In this document: one piece after another, positions 1 to 8,417 of the stretch
How the letters are laid out: every line of letters starts with the position of its first letter
Position numbering within the stretch: the stretch's first letter is position 1
From: Dactylosporangium siamense
Lineage (GTDB): Bacteria > Actinomycetota > Actinomycetes > Mycobacteriales > Micromonosporaceae
DNA length: 64,000 nucleotides
NCBI RefSeq assembly: GCF_016862795.1
Contig: NZ_BONQ01000077.1
Coordinates: 171,824-235,823 of the forward strand
Direction: 5' to 3'
The notes under the pieces: generated by a model
What the model was told of the DNA's origin: nothing
Seen by the model: only the letters and a program-made list of their open reading frames with translations
Databases searched by the model: none
Translations under genes and position numbers: made by a program

Positions 1-766
1 CGACGCGGTCGTCATCGGCGGCAGCGACCACACCGCGACCCTCTACCGCCGCCTCGGCCTGCCCGCCGTCAGGGTCACCGCGATCCCGTACGGCGTGGAC
101 ACCGCACACTTCACGCCGCCGTCGCCCGCGTACCGGGCCGCGTGCCGCGACGCGTTCGGCATCGACGCCGGCACGTTCACCGCCTGCCTGGTCGCCTACG
201 TGTACCCGCCGAAACGGCTCACCCACCGCGGCCGCGGCATCAAGGGCCACGACGTGCTCCTCGCCGCGTGGCGGCGCTTCCGCCGCGAGACGCCCAGCGC
301 CGCCGCGTCCCGGCTGATCCTGCTCGGCGGCGGCTTCACCCCCGCCGGCGAGGCACACCGGCAGCAGCTGATGGCCAGGTTCGGCGTCGCCGCGGACCCC
401 AGCGTCGACTGGCAGGACTCGGCCCTGGACGTCCGGGACTGCTACGCGGCCGCCGACGTCAGCATCAGCCCGTCGCTGTCGGAGAACCACGGCGCCGCCC
501 TGGAGGCGGGCGCGATGGGCGTGCCGAGCATCGTCTCCGACGCCGGGGCACTGCCGGAGACCGTGGACCGCTCGACCGGCTGGACCGTGCCCCGCGACGA
601 CGTCGACGCGCTCGTCGCCGCCCTGCACGAGGCGCACCACGAGTTCCGCACCGGTGCGCTGCGCCGGCGCGGGCAGCTCGCCCGGGAGCGCACCGAGGCG
701 CGGTTCGCCCAGGACCGGGCCGCCGCCGCGGTCGCCGACGTGCTGGAACGGGTCGTCGGGCGATGA
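1..766 (+). CDS. GT4-family glycosyltransferase, 5' end missing
   Basis: The reading frame is open from the first bases of the window, so the N-terminal half lies upstream; a methionine-like GTG at 95 is internal, since it falls inside the typical GT4 stretch IPYGVDTAHF. The C-terminal Rossmann half is present: ILLGGG, then SENHGAALEAGAMGVP, which carries the E-x7-E donor-binding signature of GT-B retaining transferases. It probably transfers a sugar from a nucleotide donor to a lipid-linked oligosaccharide on the cytoplasmic face of the membrane. Its stop overlaps the next start (ATGA, 763-766), so it is translationally coupled to the flippase. Acceptor and sugar cannot be told from sequence. 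Confidence 0.88.
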   Translation, partial: DAVVIGGSDHTATLYRRLGLPAVRVTAIPYGVDTAHFTPPSPAYRAACRDAFGIDAGTFTACLVAYVYPPKRLTHRGRGIKGHDVLLAAWRRFRRETPSAAASRLILLGGGFTPAGEAHRQQLMARFGVAADPSVDWQDSALDVRDCYAAADVSISPSLSENHGAALEAGAMGVPSIVSDAGALPETVDRSTGWTVPRDDVDALVAALHEAHHEFRTGALRRRGQLARERTEARFAQDRAAAAVADVLERVVGR

Positions 767-2052
767 CGGCGACGGCCAAACCCAGATCGAGATCGGCGTC
801 CCGCCCGCCGGTGCGGCACGCGCGCCGCCCGTCCTTCGCCGGCAACGTCGGCTGGGGCGTGGCGGGCAACGCCGGCTACGCCCTGTGCCAGTGGCTCGTC
901 CTGGTCGTCGTCGCCCGGCTCGGCACCCCGTCGATGGTCGGCGACTACGCGCTCGGCCTCGCCGTCGGCGCCCCGCTGGTGCTGCTGGCGAACCTGTCGC
1001 TGCGGACCGTCCTGGTCACCGACACCGCGCACGAGCACCCGTTCCGGCGGTACCTGCGGGTCCGCGCCGGCGGGATGGCCGTCGCCACCGCCGCGATCTG
1101 CGCCGCCGTGTGGGTCTTCGACCTGCCGGCCGCAGTCGTCGTCCTGGTCGGCCTGGCGAAGGCGTTCGACGGGGTCGGCGACATCTACCTCGGCCTGCTG
1201 CAGCGCCATCACGACCAGCGCGCGGTCGCGCTCGCCCAGCTCGCCAACGGCGCGCTCACCATCGGGCTGACCGCGCTGCTGCTGGCCGCGACGGGCAGCA
1301 TCGCCTGGGCGGCCGCCGGCTCCGCGATGGGTTCGCTGATCGCCTGGCTCGGCTGCTGCGCCCCGCTCGCCTCCCGCGTCCTGGACGCCGACGCCCGCCG
1401 GAGCGTGCCCAGGCGGCACACGCACCGCTTCAGCCCGCCCGGCCCCGGCGCCCTGGTGTGGACGGCGCTGCCGCTCGGCCTCGCCTCCGGGATCACCTCG
1501 CTGACCGCCAACGTGCCCCGCTACGCGTTGCAGGACCGGCTCGGCGCGGCCGCCCTCGGCGCGTTCGCCGCCGCCGGATACCTGGTCCTCACCGGCAACG
1601 TGCTCGTCTCCGCCGTCGCGCAGACCCTCCTGCCGCGCCTGGTCGAGCTGCGCGCCGCCGGCGCCCGGGAGCGCTTCGCCACGCTGGTCCGGCAGGCGCT
1701 CGTCGGTGTCGCGGTGGCCGGGGTGCTCGCCGTGTGGGCCGCGGACCTGTTCGGCGCGTCGGTGCTGCGGACCGTCTACGGCGAGGAGTACGCCGGGGAC
1801 GCCCTCACCCTCACCGTCCTCACCGTCGCCACCGCCGTCGCCGCGACCTGCTTCGTGCTCGACGCCGCCCTGTCGGCGGTGCGCCGCTTCACCGGCCAGC
1901 TCGCCGTCAACGCCGCCGTCCTCGCCGCGGCCGTGCTCGCCGCGCTGGTGCTGGTGCCCCGCTACGGCATCACGGGCGCGGCCTGGGCCGCCACCGCCGC
2001 CGCGGCCGTCCACGCCGGCCTGAAATGGGAGCTGCTGCGGCGTGACCTATGA
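763..2052 (+). CDS. Wzx/MATE-type polysaccharide flippase
   Basis: A 429-residue polytopic protein starting at the ATG that overlaps the previous stop. After a basic N-terminus (about residues 1-28) there are roughly a dozen hydrophobic segments through to the C-terminus, with the GNVGWGVAGNAGYAL opening and length typical of polysaccharide-synthesis/MviN-like exporters of the MOP superfamily. Members flip undecaprenyl-linked repeat units across the membrane. Its place between a glycosyltransferase and a Wzy-like polymerase supports that role. An open frame continues upstream in the same phase but is a shadow of the transferase gene. Sequence identity to a named Wzx cannot be judged here. Confidence 0.82.
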   Translation: MTATAKPRSRSASRPPVRHARRPSFAGNVGWGVAGNAGYALCQWLVLVVVARLGTPSMVGDYALGLAVGAPLVLLANLSLRTVLVTDTAHEHPFRRYLRVRAGGMAVATAAICAAVWVFDLPAAVVVLVGLAKAFDGVGDIYLGLLQRHHDQRAVALAQLANGALTIGLTALLLAATGSIAWAAAGSAMGSLIAWLGCCAPLASRVLDADARRSVPRRHTHRFSPPGPGALVWTALPLGLASGITSLTANVPRYALQDRLGAAALGAFAAAGYLVLTGNVLVSAVAQTLLPRLVELRAAGARERFATLVRQALVGVAVAGVLAVWAADLFGASVLRTVYGEEYAGDALTLTVLTVATAVAATCFVLDAALSAVRRFTGQLAVNAAVLAAAVLAALVLVPRYGITGAAWAATAAAAVHAGLKWELLRRDL

Positions 2053-3229
2053 CCCGTGGTACGCGGTGCTGCTCGCCGGGCTGGTGATCCCGGTGCTGCT
2101 GCTCGTGGGCGGGACGCGGGACGTGCTCGCCTACGTCACCGCGTACTTCTTCCTCTTCGGCTTCGGTCCGGTCGTCAGCTACCTGCTCGGCGGCTCGATC
2201 TACTTCGGCACCAACACCGCGCTCATCGGGCGGGCCGCGGTCGGGCTGCTGCTCGCCTTCGCCGGGGTCCTCGCCGGCGGCCTGCTCGTGCGCCAGCGCG
2301 CCGACCTCGGCGGGCCCACCGTGACGCACCGGTTCCCGCTGCTGCCCGTGGTGCTCGTCGCGCTGACGGTGTACGCCACGACGGTGCTCGTCCTCGGCGG
2401 CACCGGATTCCTCGCCGGCACCAAGATCGACCGGATCGGCGTCGCCGGCCCCGGGCACTACGACTACCTGCTGTTCGAGATGTTCGCCTGCGCGCTGTAC
2501 TTCATGGCCGACGGCAGCCACGCCGGACGTTTCACGTATCGGCTGAACCTGGTCGTCTACATCGCCTACTGCCTGTCGACCGGCGAGCGCGACTTCGTCT
2601 TCGTGCTGTTCAGCATCGTCCTGCACCGGGAACTGGCCCGCGGCGGCTCGTTCGCCAAGCCCGTCGGCTACGGCATCGCCCTGCTGCTCGGCGCCACCCT
2701 GATCTTCAGCCTCCGCGGCGGCGGGCCCACCGGCACCACCCAGGTGCTCAACCAGGGATCCGTGCTGTTCGTGGACACCTGGGTGATGACGCACGTGCCG
2801 GCCGTCGACCCGTTCACGCACGGCGCCACCTACTGGCAGGCCGCGCTGAACCTGGTGCCCGGCCACGCCCAGCCGCCGCTCGCGCAGTGGCTCGTCGACC
2901 GCTACGCCCCCGGCAGCGCGTCCGGGTACGGCTTCTCCCTCACCGGTGAGGCGTACCTGAACTTCGGGCTGTGGGGCATCCCGGTGCTGTTCGCCGCCCT
3001 CACCGTGCTGCACCGGTTGCTGATCAACCGGATCGACCGGGCGCCGGTCTACGCCTACGCGAGCGTGCTGTTCACCGTCGCCTGGATGTACGGCTTCCGC
3101 GGCGAGAGCGCCAGCCTGCTCAAGACGTGCGTCTACGGGCTCGTCTTCTACGGGGTGCTGCGCCTGGTGACGGTCCGGGTGCCGGCCGGCAGTGAAGAGG
3201 AGGTGACGGTTGCATGCGTCTCGTCGTGA
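2042..3229 (+). CDS. Wzy-like oligosaccharide repeat-unit polymerase
   Basis: A 395-residue integral membrane protein, GTG start at 2042 inside the end of the flippase gene (11-base overlap). About ten to eleven hydrophobic helices are visible, with a long extracytoplasmic segment (about residues 215-300) containing RGGGPTG and the H-G-x-T-Y-W stretch. This is the arrangement of O-antigen/oligosaccharide polymerases, which are recognised by topology more than by motif. It would join flipped repeat units outside the membrane. Proximity to Wzx and two GT4 enzymes makes Wzy the best assignment. A different polytopic transferase remains possible because Wzy families share little sequence. Confidence 0.7.
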   Translation: MTYDPWYAVLLAGLVIPVLLLVGGTRDVLAYVTAYFFLFGFGPVVSYLLGGSIYFGTNTALIGRAAVGLLLAFAGVLAGGLLVRQRADLGGPTVTHRFPLLPVVLVALTVYATTVLVLGGTGFLAGTKIDRIGVAGPGHYDYLLFEMFACALYFMADGSHAGRFTYRLNLVVYIAYCLSTGERDFVFVLFSIVLHRELARGGSFAKPVGYGIALLLGATLIFSLRGGGPTGTTQVLNQGSVLFVDTWVMTHVPAVDPFTHGATYWQAALNLVPGHAQPPLAQWLVDRYAPGSASGYGFSLTGEAYLNFGLWGIPVLFAALTVLHRLLINRIDRAPVYAYASVLFTVAWMYGFRGESASLLKTCVYGLVFYGVLRLVTVRVPAGSEEEVTVACVSS

Positions 3230-4434
3230 GCTGCGAGCAACGATACGTGCGGACCCCGGACGGGCGGGTGTGGAGCACCACCGGCGGCACGTACGACTTC
3301 TGGCAACGCTACCTGACGGTCTTCGCCGAGGTGCGGATCGTCGCCAGGGTCGCCGAGCGGCCGGGCCGCCCGCCGGACGCGCAACGCGTCGACGGCGACC
3401 ACGTCACCGTGCACGCCGTGCCGCACTACGTCGGCCCGCTGCAGTACCTGCGGCGCCTGCGCGGCGTCCGCGCCGCCGTCCGGACCGCGGTCGAACCCGG
3501 CGACGCCGCCCTGCTGCGGGTGCCGTCGCCGATCGGCACGCTGCTGCACCGCACGCTGCGCCGCCGCGGGATGCCGTTCGGGCTCGAGGTCGTCGGCGAC
3601 CCCTACGACGTGTTCGCCCCCGAGGCCCTGCGCCACCCGCTGCGGCCGCTGCTGCGCGCGTGGTTCACCGCCCGGCTGCGCTTCCAGTGCCGCACCGCCG
3701 TCGCCGTCGCCTACGTCACCGAGCGGGCGCTGCAGTCGCGGTATCCGGCCGCGAGCGGCGCGGTGACCGCCGCGTACTCCAGCATCCAGCTCGACGACGC
3801 CGCGTTCGTCGACCGGCCGCGCGCCGCCGCCGCACCGAAGGTCGCGGTGCGGCTGGTGTCCGTCGGCTCGCTCGAGCTGCCCTACAAGGGGATCGACACG
3901 CTCATCGAGGCGCTGCCGATGCTGGTCCGGGCCGGCCTGGAGGCGCACCTCGTGCACCTCGGCGACGGCCGCTGCCGCCCCGACCTCGAACGGCTCGTCC
4001 GGCAGCGGCGCCTCGGCGGGCGGGTCGCGTTCGCCGGCGCCGTCCCACCCGGCGCGGCCGTGCGGCTGTTCCTCGACGACGCCGACCTGTACGTGCTGCC
4101 GTCGCGGACCGAGGGCCTGCCGAGGGCGCTGATCGAGGCGATGGCCAGGGCGCTGCCGGCGGTCGGCACCCGCGTCGGCGGCACCCCGGAACTGCTCGAC
4201 CAGGCGCACCTGGTGCCGCCGGACGACCCAGTCGCCCTCGCCTACGCGATCACCGCCCTGGTCGCCGACCCGGGGGCGATGGCCGCGGCGTCGCAGCGCA
4301 ACCTGGCCCGCGCCCGCAGCTACGCCGCGGAGACCCTGGCCCGGCGCCGCACCGACTTCTACCGCGCCCTGCGCGTCATCACCCAACCCGAACAGGTCAA
4401 GGAGGTCGTCGGCGGTGCGCGACAGCTCGACTGA
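3214..4434 (+). CDS. GT4-family glycosyltransferase
   Basis: A 406-residue GT-B transferase with ATG start at 3214, preceded by GAGGAGG and overlapping the polymerase end by 16 bases. The N-terminal domain carries the acceptor half; the C-terminal half has SVGSLELPYKGID, HLGDG, and SRTEGLPRALIEAMARALP, which contains the E-x7-E donor signature. It is complete and of normal length for the family. It probably adds one sugar of the repeat unit made by this operon; the donor is unknown. Its last bases overlap the GTG of the DUF4012 gene, keeping all five genes in one coupled transcription unit. Confidence 0.88.
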   Translation: MRLVVSCEQRYVRTPDGRVWSTTGGTYDFWQRYLTVFAEVRIVARVAERPGRPPDAQRVDGDHVTVHAVPHYVGPLQYLRRLRGVRAAVRTAVEPGDAALLRVPSPIGTLLHRTLRRRGMPFGLEVVGDPYDVFAPEALRHPLRPLLRAWFTARLRFQCRTAVAVAYVTERALQSRYPAASGAVTAAYSSIQLDDAAFVDRPRAAAAPKVAVRLVSVGSLELPYKGIDTLIEALPMLVRAGLEAHLVHLGDGRCRPDLERLVRQRRLGGRVAFAGAVPPGAAVRLFLDDADLYVLPSRTEGLPRALIEAMARALPAVGTRVGGTPELLDQAHLVPPDDPVALAYAITALVADPGAMAAASQRNLARARSYAAETLARRRTDFYRALRVITQPEQVKEVVGGARQLD

Positions 4435-6223
4435 GATCACCGGCGTCCGGTCGCACCTGCGCGCGCTGCTGCGCACCCGGCGGCGCAGGGCGGTGTTCGC
4501 CGCCGCCGTGGCGCTGGTGCTCGTCGCCGTGCTCGGCCTGCGGCTGATGGCCGTCGCCGGCTCCGCCGCCGGGCACCTGCAGCGCGCCGCCACGCTCGTC
4601 GGCACGCTGGAGCGGTCGCTGCGCGCCGGCGACCTGACCGCCGCCCGCCGCACGACCGCCGACCTGCGCCGCCAGACGAAGGCCGCCCGCGCCGACACGC
4701 AGGGCCTCACCTGGGGGCTGGGCAGCTCCGCCCCGGTGGCCGGCGACGACCTGACGGCGGTCGGCGCCGTCGCCCGGATCGTCGACGACCTCGCCAACCG
4801 GGTCCTGCCGCCGCTGCTGGACGCGGCCGGCGGGCTGCAGTCCACCTTCACCGGCACCGACGGCCTCGCCGCGGTCACGGCGGCCGCGCCGAAGATCACG
4901 GCCGCGGGTGAGCTGGTGCGCTCGGCCCAGGACCGGCTCGCGAAGCTCGACCGGGGCGGCCTCGACCCGCGGGTCCGGGCCGCGGTGGAACGGCTCGACG
5001 ACGGGCTGCGCCGGGTGGTGCCGCTGCTGGAGCCGGTCGCGCGCGCGGCCCGGCTGCTGCCCGCCATGCTCGGTGCCGCCGGGCCACGGACCTACCTGGT
5101 GCTCTTCCAGAACCTCGCCGAGGTGCGCGCCACCGGCGGCATGATGGGCGCGTACGTGGTGCTCCAGGCCGACAAGGGCGCGATCAGCATCGTGGAGCAG
5201 GGCGCCGCCGCGACCGGCATCGGCTCGTTTCAGACCCCGGTGCTGCCGCTGGACCCCGACCAGGAGGACCTGCACACCGCCAGGCTCGGCACCTTCCCCG
5301 CCGACGTGAACCTCACCCCCGACTTCCCGACCGCGGCGGCGCTGTATCGCGAGATGTACCGGCTGCGCTCCGGCCGGACCGTCGACGGCGTCCTGGCCAC
5401 GGACCCGGTGGCGCTGGCCTACCTGCTGCAGGCGACCGGCCCGGTCGACGTGGCCGGCGGCCCCGCCCTCACCGGTCCGACCGCGGTGCGGCGGCTGCTG
5501 TCCGAGGTGTATCTGACGATCGCCGACCAGGCCGCCCAGGACGCGTTCTTCGCCGGCGCCGCCAAGGCCGTCTTCGAGAAGCTGACCGGTGCCGCGTTCT
5601 CCACCACGAAGCTCGTGCCGGCGCTGCGGCAGGCGGCGGGCGAGCGGCGGCTGCTCGCCTGGAGCGCGCACCCGCCGGAGCAGGCGGAGATCGCCGCGAC
5701 CGTCTTCGCCGGGACCCTGCCGGTCGAGGACGGGGACCGGCCGACCGTCGGGGTGTTCCTCAACGACGGCACCGGCGCCAAGCTCGGCTACTACATGACC
5801 CGGGAGGCCTCGCTGGTGCCGGGGGAGTGCCTGGAGGACGGTTCCCGGCACCTCCGGCTCACCGTCCGGCTCGCCTCGAACGCTCCCCGCTCGGGGCTGC
5901 CGCGCAGCGTGCTCGGGCTCGGGCTGGCCGGTGAGTACACCATCCGCACGAACGTCATGGTGTACCTGCCGACCGGTGGCGCGCCCGTGGACGCCACGCA
6001 GGACGGCGCGCCGGTCGACTACGGCAGCGGGGTCGAGCTGGGCCGCACCGTGGCCGTCTTCACCGTCGACCTGGCCCCCGGCAAGAGCAGCACGCTGGAG
6101 CTGAACCTCATCACGGGACCGCTGCCGGTGCCGGGCTCCGCGTTCACGCCGCGCCTGCTCACGACCCCCGGCATCGGGCCGTGGACGCTTCGGTTGCAAT
6201 CCGCCGGAGCATGCGGGAAATGA
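4415..6223 (+). CDS. DUF4012-family membrane-anchored protein
   Basis: A 602-residue protein with GTG start at 4415 and an AAGGAGGT site just upstream, overlapping the previous gene by 20 bases. One N-terminal membrane helix (about residues 24-50) is followed by a long extracytoplasmic domain: a helical part (60-210), then the core with LVLFQNLAEVRATGGMMGA and VLATDPVALAYLLQATGPV, both characteristic of the DUF4012 family. Members are common in Gram-positive polysaccharide gene clusters. The biochemical role is not established; an assembly or attachment function outside the membrane is inference from context. Confidence 0.85.
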   Translation: MRDSSTEITGVRSHLRALLRTRRRRAVFAAAVALVLVAVLGLRLMAVAGSAAGHLQRAATLVGTLERSLRAGDLTAARRTTADLRRQTKAARADTQGLTWGLGSSAPVAGDDLTAVGAVARIVDDLANRVLPPLLDAAGGLQSTFTGTDGLAAVTAAAPKITAAGELVRSAQDRLAKLDRGGLDPRVRAAVERLDDGLRRVVPLLEPVARAARLLPAMLGAAGPRTYLVLFQNLAEVRATGGMMGAYVVLQADKGAISIVEQGAAATGIGSFQTPVLPLDPDQEDLHTARLGTFPADVNLTPDFPTAAALYREMYRLRSGRTVDGVLATDPVALAYLLQATGPVDVAGGPALTGPTAVRRLLSEVYLTIADQAAQDAFFAGAAKAVFEKLTGAAFSTTKLVPALRQAAGERRLLAWSAHPPEQAEIAATVFAGTLPVEDGDRPTVGVFLNDGTGAKLGYYMTREASLVPGECLEDGSRHLRLTVRLASNAPRSGLPRSVLGLGLAGEYTIRTNVMVYLPTGGAPVDATQDGAPVDYGSGVELGRTVAVFTVDLAPGKSSTLELNLITGPLPVPGSAFTPRLLTTPGIGPWTLRLQSAGACGK

Positions 6224-6260
6224 TGAGAAATGCCCATATTGGGGTGATGTGGAGTCTACG

Positions 6261-7025
6261 GTGAAATTCATGCGACCCCGAACAAGATCCGCACTGACCG
6301 CCCTCGCGGGGGCACTCGTCGCGGCGGCCGTGCTGGGAGCACCGACCGCTGCGCACGCCGAACCCGGTGGAGCCGCGGCTGCCGCTGAGGCCTACCCGGC
6401 ACCCGAACCTGCTATCAGGGTGAGTTCCGGCTCGGTCAGCACCGGCGGCGCGGTCCGCATCGTGGGGAAGCGATTCCTTCCCGGCGAGCCGATCTCGATC
6501 CGCGTCAAGTACCGCATCACCCGGCACTCCGGCGGCTTCGACAGCCCGTTCCCGGCCAGTGTCAGCGGCGACCGCCGCGCGGGCGACGACGGCAAGTTCT
6601 CCGCCAAGGTCCGGCTCACCTCACCCGGCTACGCCACCATCAAGGTCACCGGCAAGAAGTCGGGGCAGTCGGCCTCCGTGACCGTGCGGGTGCTCGCCTG
6701 GCGCGGCTCGTACGACTTCGGCGGCGACGACTTCTTCGCCGGCACGCCGCTGGGCAACGGCGTGCGCAAGGACAACCACGGGTGGGACGGCGGCGACCGG
6801 CCGGCCGGCTTCTACGGACCGTTCTTCGGCGGCTGGAGCCCGTTCAAGCTGTCCGCCAACGAGACCTCGCTCGCCGGCGCCACGTCCACCGAGGCCACTG
6901 ACCTCGCGGCGGACACCGACACCAGCACCGGCACCGCGCACGGCGCCGACATGGTCGCCAGCCTGCTCGGCATCACCGCGCTGATCGGCAGCGGCTTCAT
7001 CCTGCGCCGCCGCCGCGTCTCCTGA
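6261..7025 (+). CDS. Small secreted, C-terminally anchored protein of unknown function
   Basis: The frame is open from a GTG at 6249, but GGAG at 6251-6254 lies six bases before the GTG at 6261, which is the better start. The protein then begins MKFMRPRTRS followed by a hydrophobic core and AHA cleavage site: a clear signal peptide. The middle (about residues 50-150) reads as a beta-rich domain with the valine/glycine pattern of an Ig-like fold. The C-terminus is a hydrophobic helix ending RRRR, as in sortase substrates or tail-anchored wall proteins, but no LPxTG is present before it. It is unlike a transferase and may be a surface component of the polysaccharide locus. Function unknown. Confidence 0.72.
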   Translation: MKFMRPRTRSALTALAGALVAAAVLGAPTAAHAEPGGAAAAAEAYPAPEPAIRVSSGSVSTGGAVRIVGKRFLPGEPISIRVKYRITRHSGGFDSPFPASVSGDRRAGDDGKFSAKVRLTSPGYATIKVTGKKSGQSASVTVRVLAWRGSYDFGGDDFFAGTPLGNGVRKDNHGWDGGDRPAGFYGPFFGGWSPFKLSANETSLAGATSTEATDLAADTDTSTGTAHGADMVASLLGITALIGSGFILRRRRVS

Positions 7026-7056
7026 CGAACGGCCGTCCACCTCTTCACCCGCGTTC

Positions 7057-7084
7057 GACCCGTCGGCCTGGGGCCGGCGGGTCG
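7057..7084 (+). terminator. Imperfect hairpin after the secreted-protein gene
   Basis: CGACCCGTCGGCC and GGCCGGCGGTCG can pair around a three-base loop with one bulge and one G-T pair. There is no clear T tract. It lies in the 77-base gap between the secreted protein and the dehydrogenase, so it would end the upstream operon. Confidence 0.45.
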
Positions 7085-7108
7085 AGTGTTCCCACCCTTA
7101 GGATGATC

Positions 7109-8371
7109 ATGGGCAAAACAGTCATCATCGGGCAGGGCTACGTCGGCCTGCCGCTCGCCATCCGAGCGGTCGAGGCGGGCGACGACGTCGTCGGGCTCGA
7201 CGTCGACACCGACCGGATCAAGTCCCTCGGTGCCGGCATCTCCTTCGTCGAGGACGTCCCCGACGACCGGCTCGCCTGGGCCCTGGAGACCGGCCGGTAC
7301 CACCCGAGCGAGGACTACGCCGACGCGGCCGGCTTCGACACGTGCGCGATCACCGTGCCGACCCCCCTCACCGACGGCGCGCCCGACATCAGCCACATCG
7401 AGCAGGCCGCGCTGCAACTCGCCCCGCACCTGCGGTCCGGCTGCACCGTCATCCTCGAGTCGACCACCTACCCCGGCACCACCGAGACCGTGCTGCGGCC
7501 GCTGCTGGAACACGCCTCCGGGCTCAGCGCGCCGGACGACTTCTTCCTCGGCTACAGCCCCGAACGCATCGACCCGGGCAACCCCACCTGGCACCTGGAC
7601 AACACGCCGAAGCTCGTCGCCGGCATCGACGAGGCGTCCCTGGCCGCCACGATGCGCTTCTACCAGCGGTTCGTCGACCGGCTGGTGCCCGTCTCCGCGC
7701 CGCGGACCGCCGAACTGACGAAACTGTTCGAGAACACCTTCCGGCACATCAACATCGCCCTGGTCAACGAGCTCGCCATCGTCGCCAACCAGCTCGGCGT
7801 CGACGTGCGGGAGGCGATCGGCGCGGCCGCGACCAAACCGTTCGGGTTCATGGCGTTCGACCCCGGCCCCGGCGTCGGCGGGCACTGCCTGCCGATCGAC
7901 CCGTCGTACCTCTCCTGGCAGGTCAAGCGCGAGGTCGGGCAGCGGTTCCGGTTCATCGAGCTGGCCAACGACGTCAACGAGGGCATGCCCCGCTACGTCG
8001 TGCAGCGCCTCGCCGCCGGGCTCAACACCCGCTACAAACCCGTCAACGGCAGCCGGATCCTGCTGCTGGGCCTGGCGTACAAGAGCAACGTCGGCGACCT
8101 GCGCGAGTCACCGGCCCGCGCCGTCGCCGAACTGCTCGTCGCCCAGGGCGCCGACGTGCACGCCGTCGAGCCGCACGCGTCGCAGCGCGACACCGGCAAC
8201 GTCGCCGGGGTGACCGTCGTCGACCTGACCCCGGCCGAACTAGCCGCCGCCGACGCCGTCGTGCTGCTCACCGACCACGACGACTTCGACTACGACATGG
8301 TCGAACGGCACGCCGGCTACATCTTCGACACCCGGGCCCGCTGCCACGGCGAGGCCGTCGAACGCCTGTAA
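7109..8371 (+). CDS. Nucleotide-sugar (UDP-sugar) 6-dehydrogenase
   Basis: Oxidises the C6 hydroxyl of a UDP-hexose or UDP-N-acetylhexosamine to a uronate with two NAD+. The N-terminal Rossmann motif GQGYVG, the central helical dimerisation region and the catalytic cysteine motif GPGVGGHCLPIDPSYL are all present, and the length (420 residues) is normal. The GHCLPIDP form resembles the UDP-N-acetylhexosamine dehydrogenases (WbpA/WecC type) more than UDP-glucose dehydrogenase, so a HexNAc uronate is the more likely product. Two ATGs are possible (7103, 7109). A TAGGAT hexamer at 7099-7104 overlaps the first, favouring 7109 and a nearly leaderless message. Confidence 0.88.
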   Translation: MGKTVIIGQGYVGLPLAIRAVEAGDDVVGLDVDTDRIKSLGAGISFVEDVPDDRLAWALETGRYHPSEDYADAAGFDTCAITVPTPLTDGAPDISHIEQAALQLAPHLRSGCTVILESTTYPGTTETVLRPLLEHASGLSAPDDFFLGYSPERIDPGNPTWHLDNTPKLVAGIDEASLAATMRFYQRFVDRLVPVSAPRTAELTKLFENTFRHINIALVNELAIVANQLGVDVREAIGAAATKPFGFMAFDPGPGVGGHCLPIDPSYLSWQVKREVGQRFRFIELANDVNEGMPRYVVQRLAAGLNTRYKPVNGSRILLLGLAYKSNVGDLRESPARAVAELLVAQGADVHAVEPHASQRDTGNVAGVTVVDLTPAELAAADAVVLLTDHDDFDYDMVERHAGYIFDTRARCHGEAVERL

Positions 8372-8405
8372 CCGCTCGACATGCGGCGGCATCGCGGTCG
8401 TCGGG

Positions 8406-8411
8406 TAGCTT
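8406..8411 (+). promoter_or_regulatory. Candidate -10 element for a leaderless transcript
   Basis: TAGCTT lies six bases before the GTG at 8418, and no purine-rich ribosome site is visible. Transcription would start at or next to the start codon. Confidence 0.45.
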
Positions 8412-8417
8412 GGCCCG

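Noticed and set aside
6261..7025. Sortase substrate with LPxTG
   Set aside because: The C-terminal helix and basic tail are present but no LPxTG-like motif precedes them.
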